A DNA stretch of 64,000 nt from Methanococcus maripaludis (GTDB lineage: Archaea > AGJL01 > Methanococci > Methanococcales > Methanococcaceae): the NCBI RefSeq assembly GCF_013760955.1, contig NZ_JACDUL010000001.1, positions 252,340-316,339 of the forward strand, given 5' to 3'. Below the pieces are notes generated by a model, which was not told the origin of the DNA, made no database searches, and saw only the letters and a program-made list of their open reading frames with translations. Shown piece by piece: positions 1 through 7,824 of the stretch; positions within the stretch are counted from its first letter, which is position 1; each line of letters opens with the position of its first letter. The translations under genes were made by a program, and so were the position numbers.

Positions 1-112
1 TGGTAGAAGAACCAGTGGTAGAAGAACCAGTGGTAGAAGAACCAGTGGTAGAAGAACCAGTGGTAGAAGAACCAGTGGTAGAAGAACCAGTGGTAGAAGA
101 ACCAGTGGTAGA
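1..112 (+). repeat. 15-bp in-frame tandem repeat encoding VVEEP
   Basis: About seven near-identical copies of GTGGTAGAAGAACCA lie head to tail, starting before base 1 and degrading at 111 (GAT replaces GAA). The unit is a multiple of three, so copy changes keep the frame. It probably forms an extended, negatively charged linker ahead of the CAP domain. Confidence 0.95.
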
Positions 113-569
113 TAAAAACTCATTAATTGAACAGTATATATTAGAATACACCAATATGGAACGCTCTTCATACGGACTCGATGAGTTAATATTGGATAGT
201 AAATTAAGCCAAATTTCACAAGCCCACAGTGATGATATGGTAGAAAACAATTACTTTTCCCATACAAACTTAGATGGTGAAACCCCTACAGATAGGGCAA
301 TTGCTGCTGGCTACAATGTTGTAAAATATCTCGGAGACGGGTATTACTCAACAGGAATTGGCGAAAATATTGCAAAAATGCCTACCGGTAACGTACTTGG
401 AATTGGATACGTTTCAGATGATGCTGAAAGTATTGCAGAAGCGATCGTGGATGCTTGGATGGACAGTCCTGGCCACCGGGCAAATATTCTGAATTCCCAA
501 TACACCAACATGGGTATCGGCGTATCTTTTGACGGTACGTATTATGTTGCAACCCAAAATTTCTATTAA
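1..569 (+). CDS. CAP/SCP-domain protein, 3' part only (N-terminus outside window)
   Basis: The frame is open at base 1 and runs in phase with a 15-bp tandem repeat, so the true start lies upstream. After about 35 residues of acidic-proline VVEEP repeat comes a CAP (SCP/PR-1) domain of about 145 residues. Landmarks are an HSDDM helix, FSHTNLDG, GENIA and the W-x3-SPGHRANIL segment, which carry the usual CAP-cavity His and Glu residues, and a closing GIGVS/YYVATQNF strand pair. Prokaryotic CAP proteins of this type are usually secreted, with the repeat as a stalk or spacer. Signal peptide and full length cannot be seen. The family is clear; the role is unknown. Confidence 0.85.
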   Translation, partial: VEEPVVEEPVVEEPVVEEPVVEEPVVEEPVVEEPVVDKNSLIEQYILEYTNMERSSYGLDELILDSKLSQISQAHSDDMVENNYFSHTNLDGETPTDRAIAAGYNVVKYLGDGYYSTGIGENIAKMPTGNVLGIGYVSDDAESIAEAIVDAWMDSPGHRANILNSQYTNMGIGVSFDGTYYVATQNFY

Positions 570-717
570 TCATCTTAATCTATCTTTTTTTATTTTTTTC
601 AACCGAAATTTAAAGCTTTTAGCCAATTATCAATTTTTCTTGAATTTAAAACCCAAAAATATTAATAAAAACGAAGTAATAGCAGATATCATTCAAAATT
701 ATCGTACGGGTGAATCT

Positions 718-1938
718 ATGAAAGCGGTTATTTTTATTATGGACGGGCTTGGAGATAGGCCTAACAAAGATGGAAACACTCCGTTAAAAGAAGCCAAAAC
801 TCCAATAATGGATAAAATGGCTAAGGACGGAATTTGTGGACTTATGAATGCTGTTGATGTTGGAGTTAGGCCCGGAAGTGACACTGCACACCTTGCAATT
901 TTGGGCTACGACCCATACACAACATACACTGGAAGGGGACCATTTGAAGCGTGTGGTGTTGGAGTTACCGTAAAACCAGGAGACATTGCATTTAGGTGCA
1001 ACTTTTCTTCAGTTGATGAAAACTTCATTGTAACAGATAGGAGAGCTGGAAGAATTGAAAATACATCAGAACTTGAAAAAGAACTTGATGGATTAAAAAT
1101 TGATGATGTAGAAATTATTTTTAAAGAATCCGGTGGATACAGGGCTGCACTTGTATTAAGGGGCCCTGGTTTAAGTGACAGAATCTCCGATGCAGATCCT
1201 AAAAAAGAAGGAAAAAGAGTAAAAGAAATACATCCTCTTGATGATTCAAAAGAAGCTAAAAAAACTGCCGAAATTGTTAACAGATTGTTAAAAATTGCTT
1301 ATGAAAAATTAGATAAACACCCTGTAAATGAAGAAAGAAGAAAACAAAACTTGCCTGTTGCAAACATGATCGTTCCAAGAGGTGTTGGACAGGTTCCTGA
1401 AATCATGCCGTTCACTGAAAAAACCGGACTTAAAGGAGCATGTATTGCAGGAACCGGACTTATCAAAGGAATTGCAAAAATGGTTGGTCTCGATGTTATC
1501 GATGTTGAAGGATGTGATGGAACTCCAAATTCTGACCTTATGGCAAAAGCCTGTGCAATTGTAGAAACCCTTAAAAATTACGACTTTATACTCGTAAACG
1601 TAAAAGGCGCAGATGAAGCAGGGCATGATGGAAATTACGAACTTAAAAAAGAAATAATCGAAAGAATCGATGAAATGCTCGATTACATTACAAAAAATAT
1701 TAGCAAGGATGAAGTCTACTTCGTAATTTCGGGAGACCATTCAACCCCGATTGAAGAAATGGACCACTCCGCAGATCCGCTACCAATAGTAATCTGGGGA
1801 AAAAGCGTTCGGGTTGACGATGTTGAAAAATTCGATGAGTTCTCCACGCATAAAGGCGGATTGAACTGGATAAAAGGAACAAATATCATGCCCATTTTGA
1901 TGGACCTAATGAGTATTGCAAAAAAATATGGTGCTTAA
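718..1938 (+). CDS. apgM: 2,3-bisphosphoglycerate-independent phosphoglycerate mutase, archaeal type
   Basis: This 406-residue enzyme interconverts 3- and 2-phosphoglycerate in the cytoplasm and belongs to the alkaline phosphatase superfamily. Metal and active-site motifs are visible: the N-terminal FIMDGLGDRP, RPGSDTAHLAILGYDP carrying the likely phosphoryl-accepting Ser, KGADEAGHDG, and the C-terminal GDHSTP. The frame stays open upstream to 529, but the ATG at 718 follows GGTGA at 709-713, and MKAVIFIMDGLGDRP is the normal family N-terminus. It ends one base before the convergent taw1 gene. Confidence 0.93.
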   Translation: MKAVIFIMDGLGDRPNKDGNTPLKEAKTPIMDKMAKDGICGLMNAVDVGVRPGSDTAHLAILGYDPYTTYTGRGPFEACGVGVTVKPGDIAFRCNFSSVDENFIVTDRRAGRIENTSELEKELDGLKIDDVEIIFKESGGYRAALVLRGPGLSDRISDADPKKEGKRVKEIHPLDDSKEAKKTAEIVNRLLKIAYEKLDKHPVNEERRKQNLPVANMIVPRGVGQVPEIMPFTEKTGLKGACIAGTGLIKGIAKMVGLDVIDVEGCDGTPNSDLMAKACAIVETLKNYDFILVNVKGADEAGHDGNYELKKEIIERIDEMLDYITKNISKDEVYFVISGDHSTPIEEMDHSADPLPIVIWGKSVRVDDVEKFDEFSTHKGGLNWIKGTNIMPILMDLMSIAKKYGA

Positions 1939-1939
1939 A

Positions 1940-2881
1940 TTAAAATCCAAAGTCTATTTTTGGATTAATTTTTCTATTTTTGTTGGTAAGTAAAACAACC
2001 CTGCTTTCTGGAGAATCGTCTTCAATTTCAAATATGCTGTTTTCTTCTAAGAGTTTACCCATATCCAAAAGTTCAAACTGCTTTACCATGTCATCAAGAT
2101 TTAATCGGTTTCTTGAATATCCTACATTCATGTACGATTTTAATTCAATAAAGTTTGAATTTGCTCTTTCGAATAATTCCTTAAATTTCAAAATATTATC
2201 ATTGATATTTCGAATAACCGTGGTTCTGATGCATGTTCGTTTTTTTGAGTCCAAAATATCCAGAGTATTTAATATGGATTCCCAGTTTTCCTTTGTTCCA
2301 CCACATATTTTCTGGTAGCTTTCCAGATCGTATGCATCAAGGGAAATATAGAGCTGTGTTGGATTTACCTTTTCGATTACATCTGTTAAAATCCCGTTTG
2401 AAACTAAAAATGTGGACATTCCTTTCTTGTGGAATACTTCGATTAATTCATCGATGTACGGATACATTGTAGGTTCCCCTGAAAGAGAGAGTGCAACGTG
2501 TTTTGGTTTTGTTGCTTCGAGGTATTTTTCTTCACCAATCCTGTCCAAAATTCCCTTGTAACCAGTTATAATGGTTTTGTGCATGTTTAAAATATCTTCT
2601 GCAACGATTTCAGGCTCTTTCCATTCTGGAGATTCAAAAGATTCTAATCCCAAATCTTTTGGAAGAACTCTCCAACAAAAAATACATGATTGCTGACACC
2701 ATGCAACTGAAGGAGTGCTTTGAACGCACCTGTGAGTGTTTATACCATAAAACTTCGATTTGTAGCATTCTTTTCCTTCTAAAAAAGATTTCCTAACCCA
2801 ACCGCAGAGTTTTACCCCGCTATGGTCTTTTAACTGGTAGTGTTGTTTTCTCAAAATATTGTGTATTTGTTCTGGAATCAT
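1940..2881 (-). CDS. taw1: tRNA-Phe 4-demethylwyosine synthase (radical SAM, TYW1 family)
   Basis: A 313-residue radical SAM enzyme that condenses pyruvate with N1-methylguanosine-37 of tRNA-Phe to form the tricyclic wyosine precursor. Six cysteines near the N-terminus (C26, C39, C52, C62, C66, C69 from this start) fit the two-cluster layout of archaeal Taw1. C62-x3-C-x2-C binds the SAM cluster and the other three hold the second [4Fe-4S]. An upstream in-frame TTG at 2902 exists, but GGTGAT sits 4 nt before the ATG at 2881, and that start gives the family spacing. Convergent with apgM. Confidence 0.92.
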   Translation of the reverse strand: MIPEQIHNILRKQHYQLKDHSGVKLCGWVRKSFLEGKECYKSKFYGINTHRCVQSTPSVAWCQQSCIFCWRVLPKDLGLESFESPEWKEPEIVAEDILNMHKTIITGYKGILDRIGEEKYLEATKPKHVALSLSGEPTMYPYIDELIEVFHKKGMSTFLVSNGILTDVIEKVNPTQLYISLDAYDLESYQKICGGTKENWESILNTLDILDSKKRTCIRTTVIRNINDNILKFKELFERANSNFIELKSYMNVGYSRNRLNLDDMVKQFELLDMGKLLEENSIFEIEDDSPESRVVLLTNKNRKINPKIDFGF

Positions 2882-2986
2882 ACGTATCACCATTGTATTC
2901 AAGCATTGTTTAATTACTTATATCTTTTAAACTATGCGTTTTATATGGCAACATTTAAATATATGATATTTCATTATAACTAGGGT

Positions 2987-3676
2987 ATGATAAGAGTAAT
3001 AGGTGTAATCGGAAGAAAGGATACTGGAAAAACAAGTTTAATAGCCGATATCCTCAAGAACTTGAATGGCATGTCTGTTGCGACAGTTAAGAATTCACAC
3101 ATGGATTTAGACGTTGATTCCCCAAATACAGATTCATACAAGCTAAAACAGTTTGCAGATACCTCTGTTTTTGTTACAAGTAAGGGCTCTGCATTTTATT
3201 ATGACAGGATGCATTTAAAAGAAATCCTTGCAAAACTAGACTGCGACCTTGTTATTGTGGAAGGTTTTAAAGAAGATTTGATCGAATTAAATATTCCAAA
3301 AATACTTGTAACTGAAGGGGGACGGGGCGCTGAATTGAAAGATAGCCAGACCATAATGGTCATTGATGACTTCAAATATGATATAGATGAAGTTACAGCT
3401 CAGGTTCTTGAAAAAGCTATAGTTCCAACGTATAACCTAAACTGCGGTCACTGCGGATACAACTGCAAGGGTTTTGCGAACAAGTTAGCCTCGGGCGAAG
3501 TTAACTGGAACAAGTGCGTTATGTCAACAGCATTGAAATTAATAGTTGATGGCAGAACAATCCCGGTAAATCCATTTGTTTCCGACATTATTAAAAATAC
3601 ACTAAAAGGGATTGTAGGAACACTGAAGGGTACGGAAAACCCTGAAACCATTTCAATCAAAATTGAAAAGAAATAA
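2987..3676 (+). CDS. mobB: MobB-like P-loop protein with C-terminal Fe-S motif
   Basis: The 229-residue protein opens with a P-loop (residues 9-17, GRKDTGKTS) and the MobB pattern TVKNSHMDLDVDSPNTDS then VIVEGFKEDL. MobB assists guanylation of the molybdopterin cofactor, needed by tungsten/molybdenum formylmethanofuran and formate dehydrogenases. Beyond the MobB core, residues 153-177 carry C-x2-C-x3-C-x16-C with GYNC and FANKLASGE, resembling the small [4Fe-4S] domain of RnfB and corrinoid Fe-S proteins (PF04060-like). The C-terminal 50 residues have no recognised motif. The ribosome site is weak (TAGGG). Confidence 0.82.
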   Translation: MIRVIGVIGRKDTGKTSLIADILKNLNGMSVATVKNSHMDLDVDSPNTDSYKLKQFADTSVFVTSKGSAFYYDRMHLKEILAKLDCDLVIVEGFKEDLIELNIPKILVTEGGRGAELKDSQTIMVIDDFKYDIDEVTAQVLEKAIVPTYNLNCGHCGYNCKGFANKLASGEVNWNKCVMSTALKLIVDGRTIPVNPFVSDIIKNTLKGIVGTLKGTENPETISIKIEKK

Positions 3677-3789
3677 CACTCTTATTTTTTGAATAAAGAT
3701 CCCATACCGTGCATTATGGACTTTTTTCGTATCTCAAAATATTTAAATATTGTAATAAATAAACTATATTACGGTTATTTGGTGATACT

Positions 3790-4077
3790 ATGGCTATGGA
3801 AGAATACAAATACGAATATATGGCTGAAGTTTTTAAGGCGTTTGCTGATCCTACTAGATTGATGATTTTAGAGCTTTTAAGTGAAAATGAAAGCATGTGC
3901 GTATGTAAAATTATTGATGAATTAAAAAAACCTCAGCCAACAATTTCCCATCACCTGAACATATTAAAGAAGTCTGGAATCATTAAAGCCAGAAAAGAAG
4001 GTACATGGAACCACTACTATATTGTAAATCCTAAGGTAAGGGAAATGATATCTATTATGGGCGGAATTGTAGATTAA
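3790..4077 (+). CDS. ArsR-family winged-helix transcriptional regulator
   Basis: A 95-residue ArsR/SmtB-type repressor. DPTRLMILELL forms the first helices, and a recognition helix region around residues 48-62 contains PTISHHL, followed by a beta wing. Residues C37 and C39 (MCVC) occupy the position of the arsenic/antimony-binding CVC motif of ArsR, so thiol-reactive metal(loid) sensing is possible but unproven. GGTGAT precedes the ATG at 3790. A 14-bp perfect palindrome, AATATTTAAATATT, at 3738-3751 lies about 40 bp upstream and may be promoter or operator. No arsenic-resistance gene is adjacent. Confidence 0.88.
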   Translation: MAMEEYKYEYMAEVFKAFADPTRLMILELLSENESMCVCKIIDELKKPQPTISHHLNILKKSGIIKARKEGTWNHYYIVNPKVREMISIMGGIVD

Positions 4078-4134
4078 TCATTGTATTAACCGTGATAAAT
4101 TGGTTTTTGACCATCATAGTTAATTTTATATATC

Positions 4135-4170
4135 AAATATCACTATTAGTGAATAATTAAAGTGATATTT
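4135..4170. promoter_or_regulatory. Nested inverted repeats between arsR and drg
   Basis: AAATATCACT (4135-4144) and AGTGATATTT (4161-4170) are perfect inverted copies separated by 16 bp. An 11-bp perfect inverted repeat, CACTATTAGTG (4141-4151), overlaps the left arm. A TATA-like TTTTATATAT at about 4124-4133 lies directly upstream, so the structure would cover the start of transcription of drg. It could be a repressor operator, possibly for the neighbouring ArsR protein, or an RNA hairpin. Confidence 0.5.
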
Positions 4171-4271
4171 TGAGACTTGAGGATAAATAAAACATAATTT
4201 TCTTTTTTAATTTTGTAATTAAAACATTTTTCATCGATTTATTCAATTTACAGTTTATGCGTTGTGAGAAT

Positions 4272-5381
4272 ATGGGAATACAAGAAGATATCAAGAAATT
4301 GGAAGACGAATTATTACATACTCAGTATAACAAAGCCACCCAAAAACACGTTGGAATATTAAAAGCAAAACTTGCCAAATTAAGGGATGAACAGCAAAAC
4401 CCAAAAGGAGCAGGCGGATCGAGTGGACCTTCATATGCAATTAGAAAAACGGGAGATGCAACAGTTGCTTTCGTTGGATTTCCATCAGTTGGTAAGTCGA
4501 CACTTTTGAATAAACTTACAAATGCAAATTCAGAAGTTGGAGCATATGCATTTACAACACTTACAATTATTCCTGGATTAATGGAACACAAAGGTGCTAA
4601 AATTCAGGTACTGGATGCACCAGGAATTATCTCTGGAGCTTCTTTTGGTAGGGGTAGGGGTAGCGAGGTTTTAGCTGCGGTTAGGAACGTAGACCTTGTA
4701 ATGCTCGTTGTGGATGTATTTTCACCAGAACATATTCCAATCCTTGAAAAAGAGCTTTCGAATGTTGGTATCAGGCTCGACCAGGAAAAACCCGATGTAA
4801 AAATTGAGAAACACGATCGTGGTGGGCTTGCAATCAATAAAACTGTTAACTTAACAAAAATGGACGAAGCCACAATAGCTGCAATAGTTGGGGAACACAG
4901 AATCCACAATGCGGCTATTCTGATAAGGGAAGATATTAGTGCAGACCAGCTAATCGATGTTGTTTTGGATAGCCGGTCATACATCCCAACACTCGTTATT
5001 GTAAACAAGATCGATCTTGCAGATGAAGCAAACTTAAAAAAGACTGAAGCTGCAATTGGAGATAGACCACACGTATTTGTTTCAGGACATAAAGAAATTA
5101 ACCTTGAAGAATTAAAAGACAAAATCTTTGAAACATTAGGATTTATAAAATTATACTTAAAACCTCAAGGCGGAAAAGCAGACCTTGAAGAACCATTAAT
5201 TATCTTAAAAAATTCCAGTGTTGAAGATGTTTGTAACAGACTTCACAGGGATTTTGTTAAAAATTTCAGATACGCTCTCGTCTGGGGAGATTCTGCAAAA
5301 CACCCTGGCCAAAGAGTAGGATTAGACCACATCTTAAAAGATGGAGATATATTGACGATCGTTGTTAAAAGATCACTTTAA
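4272..5381 (+). CDS. drg: Drg-type GTPase (Obg family, TGS domain)
   Basis: A 369-residue translation-associated GTPase of the universally conserved archaeal/eukaryotic DRG family. A short N-terminal coiled region rich in Lys/Glu precedes the G domain. The latter has G1 GFPSVGKST, G3 DAPG followed by the glycine-rich GRGRGSE loop, and G4 NKID. The last 75 residues form a TGS domain. A start at 4257 is possible, but MGIQEDIKKLEDEL at 4272 is the usual family N-terminus and GTGAG lies just before it. The stop overlaps the ATG of map by one base (TAATG), so the two are probably co-transcribed. Confidence 0.92.
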   Translation: MGIQEDIKKLEDELLHTQYNKATQKHVGILKAKLAKLRDEQQNPKGAGGSSGPSYAIRKTGDATVAFVGFPSVGKSTLLNKLTNANSEVGAYAFTTLTIIPGLMEHKGAKIQVLDAPGIISGASFGRGRGSEVLAAVRNVDLVMLVVDVFSPEHIPILEKELSNVGIRLDQEKPDVKIEKHDRGGLAINKTVNLTKMDEATIAAIVGEHRIHNAAILIREDISADQLIDVVLDSRSYIPTLVIVNKIDLADEANLKKTEAAIGDRPHVFVSGHKEINLEELKDKIFETLGFIKLYLKPQGGKADLEEPLIILKNSSVEDVCNRLHRDFVKNFRYALVWGDSAKHPGQRVGLDHILKDGDILTIVVKRSL

Positions 5382-6283
5382 TGGTAGATAAAATGGATAA
5401 TAGTGAAGAATATAATAAAATTATTGAAGCTGGAAAAATTGCATCACAAGTTCGGGGGGAAGCTTTAAAATTAGTAAAACCCGGTGCAAAACTCTATGAT
5501 GTTGCAGAATTTGTAGAAAATCGAATAATAGAACTTGGAGCAGGCGTTGGATTCCCTTGCAATATTTCATTAAACGATATTGCCGCACACTACAGCCCTT
5601 CACACGGGGATGAAACCGTCTTTTCCGAAGAAGATGTTGTAAAGTTAGATCTTGGAGCTCATGTTGATGGATTTATTTCAGACACTGCTGTAACTATCGA
5701 TTTATCAGGAAAATATTCTGACTTGAAAAAAGCTTCAGAAGATGCATTAAATACAGTAATTAAAGAAATTGTTCCAGGAATAAATGTTGGTGAAATGGGC
5801 AAAATAATTCAGGAAGTAATTGAAAGTTACGGTTACAGGCCAATTTCAAATCTTTCCGGACACGTTATGCACCAGTATTCACTCCACTCCGGAGTAAGTA
5901 TTCCAAATGTTTATGAGAATACGAAAGATACTATCGATGTTGGCGACCTCGTTGCAATCGAACCTTTTGCAACAGACGGATTTGGACAAGTTACAGATGG
6001 AAAAGACGTATACATTTTTAAATATTTAAGATCAAGACCTGTAAGACTCCCTGCTGCTAGAAACCTATTAAGAAACGTTGAACAAAATCATGCATATTTA
6101 CCATTTTCAGAAAGAGACATGGCAAAAATTGATGCGCATTATAAAGCCGGCCTAAAAGCTTTGATGATGGCAGGCGTGCTATACGGATACCCGACACTGG
6201 TCGAAAGAGAACATGGTATAGTATCCCAAAGTGAACATACCGTCTTAATTACCGAAAATGGTGTTGAAGTCACCACAAAATAA
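5381..6283 (+). CDS. map: Methionine aminopeptidase, type II
   Basis: Removes the initiator Met from nascent proteins; 300 residues, archaeal type II. The five dinuclear-metal ligands of the pita-bread fold are present: Asp in KLDLGAHVDG and in ISDTAV, His in SGHVMHQYSLHSG, Glu in VAIEPFA, and Glu in QSEHTVLI near the C-terminus. The extra helical insert between the last two ligands marks type II. The ATG at 5381 overlaps the drg stop. A second ATG at 5393 has a GGTAGAT before it and is an alternative start. Confidence 0.93.
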   Translation: MVDKMDNSEEYNKIIEAGKIASQVRGEALKLVKPGAKLYDVAEFVENRIIELGAGVGFPCNISLNDIAAHYSPSHGDETVFSEEDVVKLDLGAHVDGFISDTAVTIDLSGKYSDLKKASEDALNTVIKEIVPGINVGEMGKIIQEVIESYGYRPISNLSGHVMHQYSLHSGVSIPNVYENTKDTIDVGDLVAIEPFATDGFGQVTDGKDVYIFKYLRSRPVRLPAARNLLRNVEQNHAYLPFSERDMAKIDAHYKAGLKALMMAGVLYGYPTLVEREHGIVSQSEHTVLITENGVEVTTK

Positions 6284-6304
6284 TTTAAAATTAAAGGTGG
6301 AATT

Positions 6305-6874
6305 ATGATCGTCATTTTAAACAACGGTGGACAGTACGTACACAGGATCCAGAGAAGCTTGAAATATCTTGGAGTACCTGCAAAAATAGTTCCAAATTCG
6401 ACTACTCTTGAAGAAATTACTGTAAATCCCGAAATAAAAGGAATTATATTAAGCGGCGGACCAGATATTACAAAAGCTACAAACTGCGAAAATATTGCAT
6501 TAAATTCAGAGATTCCAGTTCTTGGAATCTGCCTTGGCCACCAGTTAATTTCAAAAGCATATGGCGGACATGTTTCAAGGGCAGATTCAGAAGAATATGC
6601 AAGCATTAAAATTTATGTAAAAGAAGAAAACGATCTTTTCAAAGGTGTTCCAAGCGAATTTACTGCATGGGCGTCCCACATGGATGAAGTAAAAGTAACT
6701 CCGGAATGCTTTGAAATTTTAGCTTATTCCGACATTTGCGGAGTAGAATCAATAAAACATAAAGAAAAATCGCTTTATGGAGTTCAATTCCACCCTGAAG
6801 TGTCGCACACTGAATACGGGGATGTACTTTTGAAAAACTTCTGTAAAAAATGCGGATTTGAATTCGAAGAATAA
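6305..6874 (+). CDS. guaAA: GMP synthase, glutamine amidotransferase subunit
   Basis: A 189-residue class I glutamine amidotransferase that supplies ammonia to the separate ATP-pyrophosphatase subunit for XMP to GMP conversion, the two-subunit arrangement of archaea. The triad is visible: Cys in GICLGHQ (about residue 76), and His and Glu in GVQFHPEVSHTEYG. Oxyanion-loop residues SGGPD are present. AAAGGTGGAATT precedes the ATG. The synthetase subunit is not in the window. Convergent with the ZPR1 gene. Confidence 0.92.
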   Translation: MIVILNNGGQYVHRIQRSLKYLGVPAKIVPNSTTLEEITVNPEIKGIILSGGPDITKATNCENIALNSEIPVLGICLGHQLISKAYGGHVSRADSEEYASIKIYVKEENDLFKGVPSEFTAWASHMDEVKVTPECFEILAYSDICGVESIKHKEKSLYGVQFHPEVSHTEYGDVLLKNFCKKCGFEFEE

Positions 6875-6905
6875 CTTAAATAAAAAAAGTTTTATTTTTT
6901 TAAAA
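6875..6905. terminator. T-rich bidirectional terminator between guaAA and zpr1
   Basis: An A-run followed by TTTTATTTTTTTAAAA lies between two convergent genes. Archaeal RNA polymerase terminates at oligo-T tracts, and both strands offer one here. Confidence 0.45.
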
Positions 6906-7478
6906 TTATTTATCCATTATTATCGTATTGTCACTCAACAAATTTATCTCTTCTTCACTTAAAACTTCTTCTTTTACGCCATCTCCAATTATTGCGCTGT
7001 GTCCAAGTGGATCTTCGATAATTAAAGTTATTTTTTCTTTTCCAAGTTTTACTTGTTCTAACTTTTCAATTAATTCTTCTGCTTTTTTCTTTTCGTCTTC
7101 ACTTTCCACCCAAGAAATTAAAGTTTTAATCGCACCTTCCATTCGAGTTAAAACTCCTTCAACATTTGAAACGTATGCTTCTGATGCAGGACCTGGGAAA
7201 ACCTCAAATCCAAATTCCGGTATTGAAATGTGGCCTGATGACCCCCTTATGACCCGCTTATTCAGATCATATTCGTCTTCAACTTTTAAAGTGTATCTTT
7301 TGGGCTCTTTTACATCTATAGGGAATATATCGCTTTTTTTATACTTACATGCTTCACAAAAAATAGTGGTTTCAATAACTTTTCCAAAGTAAGGTATTTC
7401 GAGTTCCTGAGTTATAATTTTTAAAGAATCCTCTTTTCCACATATTGGACAGTCCATAACATTGCATTGTTTTTCCAT
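6906..7478 (-). CDS. ZPR1-type zinc-finger protein
   Basis: A 190-residue archaeal homologue of one ZPR1 module. The zinc finger, CPIC near the start and CEAC 32 residues later, is followed by the ZPR1 beta-barrel with VIRGSSGHISIPEFGFEV and a C-terminal IEDPLGHSAI segment. Eukaryotic ZPR1 is a chaperone of translation factor eEF1A; the archaeal role is not established. The longest frame starts at a GTG inside the ribosome site; the ATG at 7478 preceded by AGGTGAGAAAC is the true start. Confidence 0.88.
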   Translation of the reverse strand: MEKQCNVMDCPICGKEDSLKIITQELEIPYFGKVIETTIFCEACKYKKSDIFPIDVKEPKRYTLKVEDEYDLNKRVIRGSSGHISIPEFGFEVFPGPASEAYVSNVEGVLTRMEGAIKTLISWVESEDEKKKAEELIEKLEQVKLGKEKITLIIEDPLGHSAIIGDGVKEEVLSEEEINLLSDNTIIMDK

Positions 7479-7604
7479 GTTTCTCACCTAGATTTACTAG
7501 CAAATACAGTTACATGCTTCTAGAATAAAAAAATATTTCTAAAAAAAATCTGTGATAATTTTTGGTAAGTATGCCCCCATTATGTATATATAAGTGAATT
7601 TATA

Positions 7605-7619
7605 ATGATTAATCATGAT
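7605..7619. promoter_or_regulatory. ATGATTAATCAT palindrome; 13-bp element shared with por promoter
   Basis: ATGATTAATCAT (7605-7616) is a perfect 12-bp palindrome. GATTAATCATGAT (7607-7619) recurs exactly in the minus-strand region upstream of porC (56836-56848), also just after a TATA box. It is a candidate common operator; AT-rich composition makes chance sharing possible. Confidence 0.4.
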
Positions 7620-7742
7620 AAATACAAATAAACCATACAAAAATACACAACAATAATATCCAAAATACACGTTTCTAGCATTTTAAACCTGTAAATTTGG
7701 AATAAATATAGTATCGATATATCCAAAAATCCAAGTGAAAAA

Positions 7743-7757
7743 TTATATATATATAAT
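7743..7757 (+). promoter_or_regulatory. TATA box of regulator-eha transcript
   Basis: TTATATATATATAAT, about 75 bp before the regulator start codon, is the best archaeal TATA element in the region and would place transcription start near 7772-7780. Confidence 0.6.
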
Positions 7758-7763
7758 CCTACT

Positions 7764-7779
7764 AGAATAATATTATTCT
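7764..7779. promoter_or_regulatory. 16-bp perfect palindrome at predicted eha transcription start
   Basis: AGAATAATATTATTCT is a perfect palindrome centred 21-22 bp after the TATA box centre. An HTH regulator gene follows at once, so an autoregulatory operator is the simplest reading. Confidence 0.5.
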
Positions 7780-7824
7780 TAGGAAATAATTTTTAGGTCC
7801 AAGAGTGTGTCTAAAAGTGGTAAT

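Larger units (their letters stand above)
7479..7824. other. 346-bp divergent regulatory region upstream of the eha operon
   Basis: No credible gene is present. The region is over 70 percent A+T. It holds two TATA-like boxes (about 7584-7593 and 7743-7757), each followed about 20 bp later by a palindrome (7605-7616 and 7764-7779). It separates the ZPR1 gene (minus) from the regulator-eha transcription unit (plus). Confidence 0.6.

Noticed and set aside
1-112. CRISPR-like array
   Set aside because: 15-bp units are contiguous, have no spacers and are in coding frame.
529-717. 63-residue extension of ApgM
   Set aside because: It overlaps the end of the CAP gene and its T-rich tail; the ATG at 718 has a good ribosome site and the usual N-terminus.
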